Assembly: GCF_943181405.1 (NCBI RefSeq)
Contig: NZ_CALPBY010000002.1
Coordinates: forward strand, 558,001 to 622,000
Reading direction: 5' to 3'
DNA length: 64,000 nucleotides
DNA from: Cellulosimicrobium sp. Marseille-Q4280
Lineage (GTDB): Bacteria; Actinomycetota; Actinomycetes; Actinomycetales; Cellulomonadaceae
A program made the translations under genes and the position numbers. Shown here one piece after another: positions 26,096 through 34,739 of this stretch. Under the pieces are notes generated by a model. That model worked only from the letters and a program-made list of their open reading frames with translations, did no database searches and was not told the DNA's origin. The first letter of the stretch is position 1. Each line of letters opens with the position of its first letter.

Positions 26096-26748
26096 GTCGC
26101 CGGTGCGAGGAGGTACCCCGCGGCGAGGACCAGTGCGAGAGCGGACAGCGCGCCGCAGACCAGACCGATGCGCAGCCTCGCCAGCGAGCGCGCCGCGTGC
26201 GAGGTGGTCTCGACGAACGCCGTCTCGGCGTCGACGTCGACCATCATCTTCGGAAGACCAGCGGCAGCCCAGCCCGTGTACGCGACCGCCTGCGCGCCGA
26301 GGACGAGCGCGCCCATGACGAGGTAGTAGGCCGCCGCGTCCAGCGTCTGCCCTTCCGGCAGCTGCGGGTCGACGAGCAGGACGGCTCCGAACACGGCCAG
26401 CAGGCCGGCGAAGATCGTGCGCCACTTCTCCGCGGTGGACTGCGTCCGCAGGAGGAAGGTGCTGCGGATCCGCTCGGCTTCCTTCCCCCACTCCGTCTGG
26501 GCCTCCGCCCAGGCGAAGGCCGTGAGGTCCCCGGACTTCCGCCCGAAGGTCCCCGCCCACCGGAGCGACCCCGGGTCGCCAGCGGCAGGCGGCGCGGCGT
26601 CGCGTGAGAAGCCGGACGGCAGAGGTCGTCTGCGGCCGAGCTTGTCCCAGACGGTGCCCACCGTCATCGGCGCGAGCACGCACTGCACCGCGAACGTCAC
26701 GGCCAGGACTCCCGCCGTCCCGACCACCGACCACCCGAAGACCGTCAT
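26092..26748 (-). CDS. Membrane protein of unknown function
   Basis: The 218-residue protein from ATG 26748 (GGGGGAG five bases upstream) has about four hydrophobic helices: VFGWSVVGTAGVLAVTFAVQ, IFAGLLAVFGAVLLV, YYLVMGALVLGAQAVAY and IGLVCGALSALALVLAAG. The loop between the first two is soluble and rich in charged residues (DLTAFAWAEAQTEWGKEAER). No family is recognised. It is the first gene of a two-gene unit with the winged-helix protein through a GTGA overlap, and is divergent from the cohesin gene. Confidence 0.75.
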   Translation of the reverse strand: MTVFGWSVVGTAGVLAVTFAVQCVLAPMTVGTVWDKLGRRRPLPSGFSRDAAPPAAGDPGSLRWAGTFGRKSGDLTAFAWAEAQTEWGKEAERIRSTFLLRTQSTAEKWRTIFAGLLAVFGAVLLVDPQLPEGQTLDAAAYYLVMGALVLGAQAVAYTGWAAAGLPKMMVDVDAETAFVETTSHAARSLARLRIGLVCGALSALALVLAAGYLLAPAT

Positions 26749-26873
26749 GCCGACTCCCCCGTCCGCCTCGTCCGATGGTGGCAGCACGAGCGCAGCTCCG
26801 CCCTCCCACGGCGGCCGGTCTCGCTCGGTGCGCGAGACGAAACCGAGACCCGCGTGCGTGTTTGCGCTAACAC

Positions 26874-26887
26874 CGTCGAAACGGTCG
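26874..26887. promoter_or_regulatory. Short palindrome in cohesin promoter region
   Basis: ACCGT and ACGGT are inverted around CGAA in the divergent intergenic region 92 bases before the cohesin gene. It may be an operator; no regulator is adjacent. Confidence 0.25.
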
Positions 26888-26978
26888 GGAAACACGGTGC
26901 TGTGAGCATCGGTCGCGGCAGGGCACCCCTTCGACCCGGGGACGCGCCCGCGCCGCCCGAGGAAGGAACCGCTCCCCC

Positions 26979-27758
26979 ATGACCCACACCCCCACGCGCC
27001 GTCGGGCACGACGACGCGCCACGTTCGTCGGCGGCCTGACGCTCGCCGCGAGCCTGCTCACGGCCCAGGCGGCCCAGGCCGCCCCGTCCGTCGCCGACGT
27101 CACCGTCGACGCGCCCGCCACCGTCGAGGCCGGTGAGCCCGTCGAGGTGACCGTCGCCGTCACGGGCGCCGCCGACGTCTACGCCTACGACCTCGCGGTC
27201 GCGTACGACCCCGAGCTCGTCGAGTACGTCGAGGACAGCGCCGTCACGCCCGACGGCGGGTTTTCCGACGCGACGGACGACGGCGCCGGGACGGTCGCCG
27301 TCGCGCACACGCGTCTCGGCACCTCGCCGGGACTGGATGGCGACGTCACGCTCGCGACGCTGACGTTCACGGCCCTGGCCGCGGGCGACGCGATCTTCGA
27401 CGTCCCCGTCGTCACGTTCGTCGGCACGGACGAGGAGACCGTCACGCTCGAGGACGCCGGGACCGCGACCACGACCGTCACGGCCGTGCCCGTCCCCACG
27501 GACGAGCCAGGAGAGACGACGCCGCCCACCGACCCGGGCACGACCGACCCCGGCACCACCCCCACGGACGACGACGCGACCTCCGACCCGACGTCGCCCG
27601 CGACGTCCGGCACGGGCGGCACGGGCGGCGGCGGCCCGGGCGGCCCGCTCGCCTCGACCGGCGCGAGCGTCGCGGCCATCGTCGCCGGCGCCGTGCTGGC
27701 CATCGCGACCGGCGTCGGGATCCTCGTGGCACGCCGTCGGGCGGTGGCGTCCCGATGA
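26979..27758 (+). CDS. Cell-wall-anchored cohesin-domain protein
   Basis: The 259-residue precursor has a signal peptide cut near AQAAPS, then one cohesin-like domain (about 37-155) with the family pattern VYAYDLAVAYDPELVEYV, GTVAVAHTRLGTSPG and LATLTFTALAAGDAIF. A Pro/Thr/Asp-rich spacer (about 168-220) leads to LASTG (224-228), a hydrophobic helix and RRR, the layout of a sortase signal; LAxTG is used by actinobacterial class E sortases. Cohesins bind dockerins. The next gene, four bases overlapping or 53 bases on depending on start, encodes a dockerin enzyme, so this protein probably holds that amidase on the cell wall. Confidence 0.85.
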   Translation: MTHTPTRRRARRRATFVGGLTLAASLLTAQAAQAAPSVADVTVDAPATVEAGEPVEVTVAVTGAADVYAYDLAVAYDPELVEYVEDSAVTPDGGFSDATDDGAGTVAVAHTRLGTSPGLDGDVTLATLTFTALAAGDAIFDVPVVTFVGTDEETVTLEDAGTATTTVTAVPVPTDEPGETTPPTDPGTTDPGTTPTDDDATSDPTSPATSGTGGTGGGGPGGPLASTGASVAAIVAGAVLAIATGVGILVARRRAVASR

Positions 27759-27811
27759 GCACGCACACCGCCACGACCGTCTCCGCGCACCACCCCCGGA
27801 AGGACCGACCC

Positions 27812-29668
27812 GTGACCCTCACGCACCGCCGCGCGGCAGGGGGCGTCGCCGCGCTGACGCTCACCGGCCTCGTCGTCGGCCTCGCCGCCGCGCCGACCGC
27901 GACGAGCGCACCCGCAGCGCCCGGCGCGTCCGGGACGCTCCTCGCGCCCTACTACACCGAGCTCGACCTCACGGGCGACCTCCAGGTGACGGCGGACGAC
28001 CTCGCGGTCGTCGCCGCGAACCTCGGCCTGACCGCCGACGACGAGGGCTGGAAGGACGTCGCGCTCGCCGACACCGACGCGGACGGCGCCCTCACGGTCG
28101 CCGACCTCGCCGCCGTCTCGCAGCGCATCGTCTACGACGACGGGCCGTTCGAGCTCGTCGAGGCGTCCGTCGTGGACATGCAGGCCGCGATGAACGCGGG
28201 CGTGACGACGTCCGTCGAGATCACCCAGGAGTACCTCGACCGCATCGCGGCGTACGACCGCACGCTCGTCGACACGTCCGAGGGCGGCCGCCCGCTCGCG
28301 TCGATCGTCACGACGAGCACGGTCGCGCTCGACGCCGCGAAGCAGGCCGACGCGGTGCGCGCGTCGCAGGGCATGACGAGCATGCTGCTCGGCGTGCCGG
28401 TCGCGGTGAAGGACAACTACGACACGAAGGACATGCCGACGACCGGCGGCTGCGGGTGCTGGGACGCCAACCAGACTGCGACCGACGCCGCGATGGTCGA
28501 CGGCCTGCGCGCCGACGGCGCCGTGCTCCTCGCCAAGGCCAGCCTCGACGAGTTCGCGTTCGGCTTCGAGTCGCAGTTCTCGTCCTTCCAGGCGGCCGGC
28601 TCCGCGACGTACGTCGCGAGCCCCTACTCGACGAGCCGCACCGCCGGCGGGTCGAGCGGCGGTACCGGGGCAGCCATCTCGGCCAACCTCGCCGGCATCG
28701 GGTTCGGCACCGACACGGGCGGCTCGATCCGCGTGCCGTCGTCGTACAACCAGCTCGTCGGCGTGCGCCCGACGATCGGCCTCGCGTCCCGCGACGGCAT
28801 CATCCCGCTCGCGCTGAGCCAGGACACGGGTGGCCCGATGACGCGCAGCGTCACCGACGCGGCCGTCGCGCTCGACGCGGTCGTGGGCGTCGACCCGGCC
28901 GACCCGGTGACGTCGCGCCAGCAGGGCGAGGTCCCGGCGTCGTACACGCAGTACCTCGACGCCGACGCGCTCGACGGCGCCCGCATCGGGTACGTCCCGT
29001 CGATGATCGGCACCAACGCGACCACGGTGCGCCTGTGGGCCGAGACCCGGGCGACGCTCGAGTCGCTCGGCGCGACCGTCGTCGAGGTCACCCCGCCGAC
29101 GTCGTACTCCGACGGCCTGCCGCGCGGCTTCGCGAGCGTCGTCGGCGAGGGCTCCGGCTCGACGAACGAGTTCAAGCACGACCTCGACGCGTACGTCGCG
29201 AACCACCTCTCCCCCGCGGTCGAGGCCCGCACGCTGTCGCAGATCGTCGACTCGGGGCGCTACGTCCCGTCGCGCCGCAGCACCTACGTGTCCCGCGGGG
29301 CGATCACCGAGGAGACGTACCAGGCGTGGGCCGGCCCCGAGGGTACGCACACCAAGGTGCTGGCCGAGGGCAAGACGCTCGTCACCGGGATGCTCGACGA
29401 GCTCGAGCTCGACGCCCTCGTCTACCCGAGCGGCAACCCCTACGGCACGATCGGCACGAACCTGCGGCTCAGCCCCAACACGGGGATGCCCGCCGTGACC
29501 GTGCCGATGGGTCAGGCGTCCGCGACCGAGGCCATCCCCGGCGCCGGCGTGAACCTCGAGCTGCTCGGTCGGGACTTCGACGAGGGTCCGCTGCTCGGTC
29601 TGGCGTACGCGCTCGAGCAGGCGACGCAGGCCCGCACGGCTCCGCCGCTGTACGGCCCGCTGGGCTGA
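27812..29668 (+). CDS. Secreted amidase with N-terminal type I dockerin
   Basis: The 618-residue precursor starts at GTG 27812 after GGAAGGA; ATG 27755, overlapping the cohesin stop, is the alternative. A signal peptide (LTLTGLVVGLAAAPTATSAP) is followed by a dockerin at about 52-108: a first imperfect calcium loop beginning DLTGDLQVTADDL and a canonical second loop DTDADGALTVADL. The amidase-signature domain follows with the catalytic triad Lys200 (VAVKDN), Ser281 (GGSSGG) and Ser305 (DTGGSIR). The family hydrolyses amides; the substrate here is unknown. The dockerin should bind the cohesin encoded just upstream. Confidence 0.88.
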   Translation: MTLTHRRAAGGVAALTLTGLVVGLAAAPTATSAPAAPGASGTLLAPYYTELDLTGDLQVTADDLAVVAANLGLTADDEGWKDVALADTDADGALTVADLAAVSQRIVYDDGPFELVEASVVDMQAAMNAGVTTSVEITQEYLDRIAAYDRTLVDTSEGGRPLASIVTTSTVALDAAKQADAVRASQGMTSMLLGVPVAVKDNYDTKDMPTTGGCGCWDANQTATDAAMVDGLRADGAVLLAKASLDEFAFGFESQFSSFQAAGSATYVASPYSTSRTAGGSSGGTGAAISANLAGIGFGTDTGGSIRVPSSYNQLVGVRPTIGLASRDGIIPLALSQDTGGPMTRSVTDAAVALDAVVGVDPADPVTSRQQGEVPASYTQYLDADALDGARIGYVPSMIGTNATTVRLWAETRATLESLGATVVEVTPPTSYSDGLPRGFASVVGEGSGSTNEFKHDLDAYVANHLSPAVEARTLSQIVDSGRYVPSRRSTYVSRGAITEETYQAWAGPEGTHTKVLAEGKTLVTGMLDELELDALVYPSGNPYGTIGTNLRLSPNTGMPAVTVPMGQASATEAIPGAGVNLELLGRDFDEGPLLGLAYALEQATQARTAPPLYGPLG

Positions 29669-29704
29669 GCTTCCGCACAACGCAGCACGGCGACGGCCGG
29701 TCCC

Positions 29705-30721
29705 TCAGGGCCGATCGTCGCCGTACTGCGCGTGGATGTCACCGCCGACCAGACGCCAGCAGAAGTCGTTCATCCGCGCCGCGGCGGGAGCGTGCCGCGC
29801 GAGGACGCCCGCCACCGGCGCCGGCACGTCGGCCGGGACGTCTCCGCTCGCACACCGACGGACGTAGGCGTTGCGGGCCACCGGACCGCCACTCGCCGGC
29901 ATCGGCACGCCGCACGCCGTCGTGACCAGCCAGTTCACGAGCCGCATCGCGGCGTAGTCGGCGTCGTGGTCGACGTTGCGCGCGACGAAGGCTTGCTCGG
30001 CGTCGGACAGGTCGAACCGCGTCGACGTGGCGAGCCCGAAGTCCACGAGGTAGACCCGCTCGTCGTCGGCCCGCATGTTGCCGAAGTGACCGTCCAGGTG
30101 CAGCAGCTCCCGGCGACGCAGGAACGCGACGGCCTCGAACAGCTGCTCCTCGAGCCGCTCGGCTCGGGCCGCCGGGTCGTCCAGCCAGTCGGGCAGCCGA
30201 TCCGGGAGGTGCTCGAGGAAGAGCACGAGGCTGGAGGTCGCGTGGCCCAGCTCCTCGAACCGGGTCCGCACGGCAGGATCCCCGCCGAACTGGGCGACGA
30301 CCGCCTCGAGGTCCTGGTGCTCGGTCGCAACGGGCGGGCGACCCGGGAGCACGCGCCAGTGATGCAGCAGGGCGAAGGACCCCGACTCACCGGCGAGCAC
30401 GCCCTCGGTGACGATCTCGTTCGCCGCCAGCTCGCGCCACGCGCCGAAGCCCGGTCCGGCGAGGCGGTGCATGCCGTACTGGCAGGAGGTCGGCAGGTCG
30501 AACAGGTTGGCCGTGCTCCGCGGGTGGGCCAGCTCGCGGTCGGTGATCGGGACGCGCTTGGCGAACACCGGGACGCCGTCGACGTCGAGCACCGAGGAGC
30601 CACCGCCCACGCCCACGGCGTCGGCGGGTGCGGCATGGAGGAGCGCCGCCAGCCCGTCGTCGTCGCGAGTGGCGAGCGACGCGGACACGCGCTCATGACG
30701 GGCGCGGCGGGTGCTGAGCAT
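29705..30721 (-). CDS. Protein-kinase-fold protein
   Basis: The 338-residue protein has a kinase-like core: VDGVPVFAKRVP with a candidate ATP lysine, ALLHHWRVLPG, LVLFLEHLPDRLPDWL, then the catalytic loop ELLHLDGHFGNMRADD and the metal motif VYLVDFGLATS. The HxDxxxxN pattern and DFG are intact, so phosphotransfer is plausible. No extra sensor or membrane domain is seen. CAGAAT six bases before ATG 30721 suggests a leaderless start. The target is unknown, and it could phosphorylate protein or a small molecule. Confidence 0.75.
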   Translation of the reverse strand: MLSTRRARHERVSASLATRDDDGLAALLHAAPADAVGVGGGSSVLDVDGVPVFAKRVPITDRELAHPRSTANLFDLPTSCQYGMHRLAGPGFGAWRELAANEIVTEGVLAGESGSFALLHHWRVLPGRPPVATEHQDLEAVVAQFGGDPAVRTRFEELGHATSSLVLFLEHLPDRLPDWLDDPAARAERLEEQLFEAVAFLRRRELLHLDGHFGNMRADDERVYLVDFGLATSTRFDLSDAEQAFVARNVDHDADYAAMRLVNWLVTTACGVPMPASGGPVARNAYVRRCASGDVPADVPAPVAGVLARHAPAAARMNDFCWRLVGGDIHAQYGDDRP

Positions 30722-30870
30722 CCCGCCATTCTGGTGCTGCTAGCGGTCGATCGAGGCCATGTCGGCCTCGTCGTGTCGGGTGCCCGCCGCTGGTTCGAGC
30801 GCGTGCAGGCGCTGTGCCTGGTCGTCGGTGAGCTCGACGGCGTCGGCGGCGGTGACATCGTGGGGAGTAA

Positions 30871-30890
30871 CCTTGACAGGGGTGTCAACG
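30871..30890. promoter_or_regulatory. MerR-type operator/promoter palindrome
   Basis: TTGACA (30873-30878) and TGTCAA (30883-30888) form an inverted repeat with GGGG between, 20-40 bases before the MerR gene. MerR-family regulators bind such sites between unusually spaced promoter elements. Confidence 0.5.
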
Positions 30891-30909
30891 TACGGATCGG
30901 AGCTGGGGT

Positions 30910-31293
30910 ATGCGCATCGGCGAGCTGGCGAAGCGGACGGGAGTCCCGCCGCGGATGCTGCGGTACTACGAGGAGCAGGGCCTGATCGCGCCGCGACGGC
31001 TCGACAACGGGTACCGCGAGTATGACGAGTACCTCGTCGACCGGGTCGTGAAGGTGCGCGGGCTGCTCGACTCCGGCATCCCGACGCGCATCATCGGCGA
31101 CATGCTGCCGTGCCTCGATCAGCCGCAGGGTGTCGTCGTCGCGAACCCCGATCCCGAGCTGCGCGCGCTCCTGGTGCGCGAGAGTGAGCGGATGTCCGAG
31201 CGCATCGCCCTCCTCGAGCACAACCGTGATGCGCTCGTGCGGTACATCAGTGCGATGGACCGCACGGCGGGAGGAGAGCAGGCCGCGTCGTAG
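30910..31293 (+). CDS. MerR-family transcriptional regulator
   Basis: The 127-residue protein has the MerR winged helix MRIGELAKRTGVPPRMLRYY, then EEQGLIAPRRLDNGYREYDE, followed by the dimerisation coiled coil (RALLVRESERMSERIALLEH). There is no C-terminal effector domain and only one cysteine (MLPCLD), so a small ligand is more likely than a metal. A TTGACA/TGTCAA palindrome upstream points to autoregulation. The oxidoreductase operon begins 110 bases downstream in the same direction and may be a target. Confidence 0.92.
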   Translation: MRIGELAKRTGVPPRMLRYYEEQGLIAPRRLDNGYREYDEYLVDRVVKVRGLLDSGIPTRIIGDMLPCLDQPQGVVVANPDPELRALLVRESERMSERIALLEHNRDALVRYISAMDRTAGGEQAAS

Positions 31294-31342
31294 CGGGGAC
31301 AGGACGGAGGCGCACGTCACAGCGGGGCGTAGACGTCCCGGC

Positions 31343-31375
31343 TTGACATTCACATCGTGTGAATGTTGGACGATG
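31343..31375 (+). promoter_or_regulatory. Promoter with perfect palindrome before the oxidoreductase operon
   Basis: TTGACA at 31343-31348 is a consensus -35. Overlapping it, ACATTCACA (31346-31354) and TGTGAATGT (31358-31366) form a perfect inverted repeat around TCG. The palindrome fills the promoter spacer, so a bound repressor would occlude polymerase. It does not resemble the MerR palindrome, so another regulator is implied. Confidence 0.6.
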
Positions 31376-31403
31376 GGCGGACCCGACACCGAGAGGACGC
31401 CCT

Positions 31404-32087
31404 GTGCCGAGCTTCACCGACGTCATGCGGACCCGACGTTCCGCCCGCGAGTTCCTGCCCGACCCCATGCCGGGCGACGCCATCCGCGAGGTCCTCGAGG
31501 ACGCCCGGTGGGCACCGTCGCACAGCAACACCCAGCCGTGGATCGCGCACGTCGTCTCCGGCGCTGCGCGAGACCGGCTGAGCGCCGCGCTCGTCGCCGC
31601 GCACGACGCGGGCCGGAGGACGCCGGACTTCAGCGACACCTACGGCGACGGCGTCCACGTGGAGCGGTCGCGGCAGCAGGCCGCCCGGCTCTACGGGGTC
31701 CGGGGCATCGCCCGTGAGGACCACGAGGGCCGCACCGAGGTGGTGCGGGAGAACCTGCGGTTCTACGGCGCTCCGCACGTAGTGATGCTGTTCATCCCGC
31801 GCCTCGGCGACGGTGTCCGGGCCGCGAGCGACCTGGGCATGTACGCGCAGAACTTCCTGCTGTCGCTGCACGCGCGCGGGTATCAGGGCATCGCGCAGGC
31901 GGTCCACGCGCAGTACGCGCAGACCGTGCGCACGGTGCTGGACGTCCCGGCGGACCTCAAGTTGCTCTTCGGGATCGCCTTCGGGTCGGCAGTCGCCGAC
32001 TCCCCGCTGCGCGACATCCGCGTCGGTCGCGTCCCGCTCTCGGAGAACGTCGCCGTCCACGACACCGCCGGGCTCTGCGTCCGGTGA
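31404..32087 (+). CDS. Nitroreductase family protein
   Basis: The 227-residue protein from GTG 31404 (GAGAGGA seven bases upstream) has the nitroreductase opening FTDVMRTRRSAREFLPDP and WAPSHSNTQPW, which contact FMN, and the C-terminal LFGIAFGSAVADSPL block. Members reduce nitro groups, quinones or flavins with NAD(P)H. It is the first of four same-strand redox genes: an NADP-binding oxidoreductase, a flavin reductase and a DszA-type monooxygenase follow. In this context it may supply reduced flavin or modify the same xenobiotic or sulfur substrate. Confidence 0.9.
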   Translation: MPSFTDVMRTRRSAREFLPDPMPGDAIREVLEDARWAPSHSNTQPWIAHVVSGAARDRLSAALVAAHDAGRRTPDFSDTYGDGVHVERSRQQAARLYGVRGIAREDHEGRTEVVRENLRFYGAPHVVMLFIPRLGDGVRAASDLGMYAQNFLLSLHARGYQGIAQAVHAQYAQTVRTVLDVPADLKLLFGIAFGSAVADSPLRDIRVGRVPLSENVAVHDTAGLCVR

Positions 32088-32107
32088 CCATCGAAAGGAA
32101 CAACGAC

Positions 32108-32824
32108 ATGACGAACGTCGGAATCATCGGCAGCGGCGCGATCGGCGCCGGCATCGCGCGACTCGCGGTCGCCGCGGGCCACGAGGTGACCATCGCGAAC
32201 TCCCGCGGTCCGGAGTCCCTGACCGACCTCGTCGACGAGCTCGGCGAGCGGGCTCGGGCGGGGGAGGTCGCCGAGGCGGCGAGCAAGGGCGACATCGTCG
32301 TCCTCGCCGTCCCGCTGTCGGCCTACGACGCCCTCCCGGTCGACGCGCTCGACGGGAAGATCGTGCTCTCGACGGGCAACTACTACCCGTCGCGCGACGG
32401 GCGGATCGAGGTTCTCGACTCGGGCGCCGCGACCACGGCCGAGTACGAGCGGTCGCTCCTGCCGGGCGCCGTGATCGTCAAGGCGTTCAACAACATCGTC
32501 GCCCACCACATCCCCTCGCTCGCGCGGCCCGCAGGTGCGCCCGACCGGTCCGGGCTCGCGGTCGCGGGTGACGACACCGGTGCCAAGCGCGCCGTCTGGG
32601 AGCTGGTCGGCACGCTGGGCTTCGAGCCGGTCGATGCCGGGCGCCTCGCCGAGTCCTGGCGGTTCGAGCCCGAGTCCGGCGCGTACACCGCGATCTACGC
32701 CGCCGACCTCGAGACCTTCGGCAAGGACTATCTCGAGGACGAGGGCGCGCCCCTTCCCCCCGAGCGTCTGCGAGAGCTCCTGGCGGCGTCGTACCGCCCG
32801 GACGTGGCCGGACGCACCGTCTAG
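32108..32824 (+). CDS. NAD(P)-binding oxidoreductase (F420-dependent NADP reductase-like)
   Basis: The 238-residue protein begins at ATG 32108 after GAAAGGA. It opens with a Rossmann dinucleotide motif MTNVGIIGSGAIGAGIARLA and HEVTIANSRGPESL, the family marker of NADPH-dependent F420 reductase-like proteins (COG2085). VLAVPLSAYDALP and IVKAFNNIVAHHI are further family blocks. It probably moves electrons between NADP and a cofactor or acts on a small alcohol. The preceding gene ends 20 bases upstream and the next starts 31 bases downstream, in line with one operon. Confidence 0.87.
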   Translation: MTNVGIIGSGAIGAGIARLAVAAGHEVTIANSRGPESLTDLVDELGERARAGEVAEAASKGDIVVLAVPLSAYDALPVDALDGKIVLSTGNYYPSRDGRIEVLDSGAATTAEYERSLLPGAVIVKAFNNIVAHHIPSLARPAGAPDRSGLAVAGDDTGAKRAVWELVGTLGFEPVDAGRLAESWRFEPESGAYTAIYAADLETFGKDYLEDEGAPLPPERLRELLAASYRPDVAGRTV

Positions 32825-32855
32825 GACTCCCCCTTCATCACCGCGAAAGGTCGCC

Positions 32856-33380
32856 ATGCAGCTGAGCCCTCGTGACGAGCAGGCGCACGACCCGGACGGG
32901 CCGCGCACTCCGACCCCTCACCAGATGCGAGATGCCCTCGCCGCCTTCCCCACCGGGGTCGTGCTCGTCACCGCCGAGGTCGACGGCCAGGTCGCCGGCC
33001 TGCTCGCGAGCTCCTTCACCTCGGTGTCCCTCGACCCACCACTGGTGTCCCTGAGCTTCGCACGCACGTCGACGACCTGGCCCCTGCTGCAGCACGCCGA
33101 GCGATGGGGGATCAGCGTCCTGGGCGAGCACCACGCCGACACCGTCCCGCTCCTGTCGCGGCCCGCCACCGTCCGGTTCGAGGGCATCGCCCCCCGGCCG
33201 ACCCCGCACGGGGGACTCGTCCTGCCCGGCGCCCCGGTGACCCTCACGGTCACCCGGTTCGCCGAGGTCGACGCCGGCGACCACGTCCTGACCCTGCTGC
33301 GCGTGCTCGCCCTCGACCGCGACGTGGCGCAGTCCCCGCTCGTCATCTACGACCGCGCCGCCCGCCGCATCGCGGCGTGA
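32856..33380 (+). CDS. Flavin reductase family protein
   Basis: The 174-residue protein shows the flavin-reductase-like fold: MRDALAAFPTGVVLVTA, LLASSFTSVSLDPPLVSLSF, WGISVLGEHHADTVPLLS and a final VIYDRAARRI. These enzymes reduce free FMN with NAD(P)H for a two-component monooxygenase. Such a partner lies 36 bases downstream (33417-34739). An AAAGG is present eight bases before ATG 32856. The cofactor partner pairing is inferred from adjacency and is the norm for DszD/DszA and NtaB/NtaA systems. Confidence 0.92.
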   Translation: MQLSPRDEQAHDPDGPRTPTPHQMRDALAAFPTGVVLVTAEVDGQVAGLLASSFTSVSLDPPLVSLSFARTSTTWPLLQHAERWGISVLGEHHADTVPLLSRPATVRFEGIAPRPTPHGGLVLPGAPVTLTVTRFAEVDAGDHVLTLLRVLALDRDVAQSPLVIYDRAARRIAA

Positions 33381-33416
33381 CCGCTCCCTCGATCTCCGCC
33401 TCCGACAAGGACCTCC

Positions 33417-34739
33417 ATGACAGACCGCACGATGATCCTCGGCATGCACCTGGGAACCGGCTACGGATCCCAGGGCATGTCCTGGCGCGCCCCCGGCGTC
33501 GACCCGGCCAACTACACCGACATCGACGCCCAGGTGCGCTACGCCCGAGCGGCCGAACGCGGCAAGTTCGCCTTCCTCTTCCTGCCGGACAACCTTGCGA
33601 TGACCCGAGGGATCGATCGCGAGGTGCCCCAAGCCACTCTCGACCCGATGCTCTCGCTCGCCGTGATCGCCCACGCCACCGAGCGGATCGGCTTCGTCGC
33701 CACCGGCTCCACGACCTTCAACGAGCCCTACAACATCGCCCGCCAGTTCAAGGCCCTGGACGTCATGAGCCACGGCCGGGCCGGGTGGAACGCCGTCACG
33801 ACGAGCGACCCCTCGGCCGCCGCCAACTTCGGCCGGACCATCGCCGAGCGCCCCGAGCGCTACGGGCGCGCCCACGAGACCCTGCAGATCGTCCAGGCCC
33901 TCTGGGGCAGCTGGCAGGAGGACGCCTGGGTCAAGGACCCCGACACCGGAGTCTTCGTCGACACGGACAAGGTCCGTCCCGTCAACCTGCAGGGCACGCA
34001 CGTCGCCTCGCGCGGACCGCTGCCCATCCCGCCCTCCGAGCAGGGGCAGCCCGTCATCTTCTCCGCCGGCGGCGGCGAGTACGGCCTCACCATCGCCGGT
34101 CGCTACGCCAGCGGAGTCATCGGAGCCGCCTTCACCGTCGACGACGCCCGGGCCCAACGAGACGCAGCGCGCGAGGCCGCCCGCCAGGCCGGCCGCAACC
34201 CCGACGAGATCAAGTACTTCGCCGGCGTCATGCCCGCTCTCGGCACCTCCGTCCGGGACGCGCTGAACCGCCGCATCGCCCTGAACGAGGACTCCTTCCC
34301 GAGCCGGGTCCCCTACCTGGGCGCCATGCTCGGTCTCTCCCTCGACGCCGGTCGGCTCGACGAGCCGCTGACCCGCGCGCAGCTGGCCGCGGCACAGGCC
34401 AGCCCGTTCGACCCGCGGGCGGCGCACGCCCTGAAGGTCGCGCACCAGGGCTGGACGGTCCGCGAGATCCTCGCCCACGGGGTCATCGACTACCACCCCA
34501 CCCCCGTGGGGTCGGCCGCCGACGTCGCGGACCACCTGCAGGAGTGGTTCGAGGCCGGTGCCGTGGACGGCTTCTGGGTATCCCCCGACGTCAACGAGAC
34601 GGACATCGACACGTTCGTCGACGAGGTCATCCCGCTCCTGCAGGACCGCGGCCTGTACCCCAGGGACTACGACGGCACGACCCTCCGCGAACACCTCGGC
34701 GTCCCCTACCAGTACGGCATCGACCCGCGTACCGCCTGA
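33417..34739 (+). CDS. NtaA/SnaA/DszA-family FMN-dependent monooxygenase
   Basis: The 440-residue luciferase-like monooxygenase has the family marks GYGSQGMSWRAPGVDP, YARAAERGKFAFLFLPDN, FVATGSTTFNEPYNIARQF, GRAGWNAVTTSDP and FSAGGGEYGLTIAGRYA. The long insertion between strands 3 and 4 fits the NtaA/DszA branch, which oxidises aminopolycarboxylates, sulfones or similar substrates with FMNH2 and O2. Reduced flavin would come from the adjacent flavin reductase. The substrate is unknown; an organosulfur or chelator compound is plausible. Confidence 0.92.
   Translation: MTDRTMILGMHLGTGYGSQGMSWRAPGVDPANYTDIDAQVRYARAAERGKFAFLFLPDNLAMTRGIDREVPQATLDPMLSLAVIAHATERIGFVATGSTTFNEPYNIARQFKALDVMSHGRAGWNAVTTSDPSAAANFGRTIAERPERYGRAHETLQIVQALWGSWQEDAWVKDPDTGVFVDTDKVRPVNLQGTHVASRGPLPIPPSEQGQPVIFSAGGGEYGLTIAGRYASGVIGAAFTVDDARAQRDAAREAARQAGRNPDEIKYFAGVMPALGTSVRDALNRRIALNEDSFPSRVPYLGAMLGLSLDAGRLDEPLTRAQLAAAQASPFDPRAAHALKVAHQGWTVREILAHGVIDYHPTPVGSAADVADHLQEWFEAGAVDGFWVSPDVNETDIDTFVDEVIPLLQDRGLYPRDYDGTTLREHLGVPYQYGIDPRTA

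Noticed and set aside
26092-27009. A longer start (27009) for the membrane protein gene.
   Set aside because: It would overlap the divergent cohesin gene and adds 87 residues without signature; ATG 26748 has a clear ribosome site.
29705-30721. Aminoglycoside resistance phosphotransferase.
   Set aside because: Only the general kinase catalytic loop and DFG are visible; nothing points to a drug substrate.
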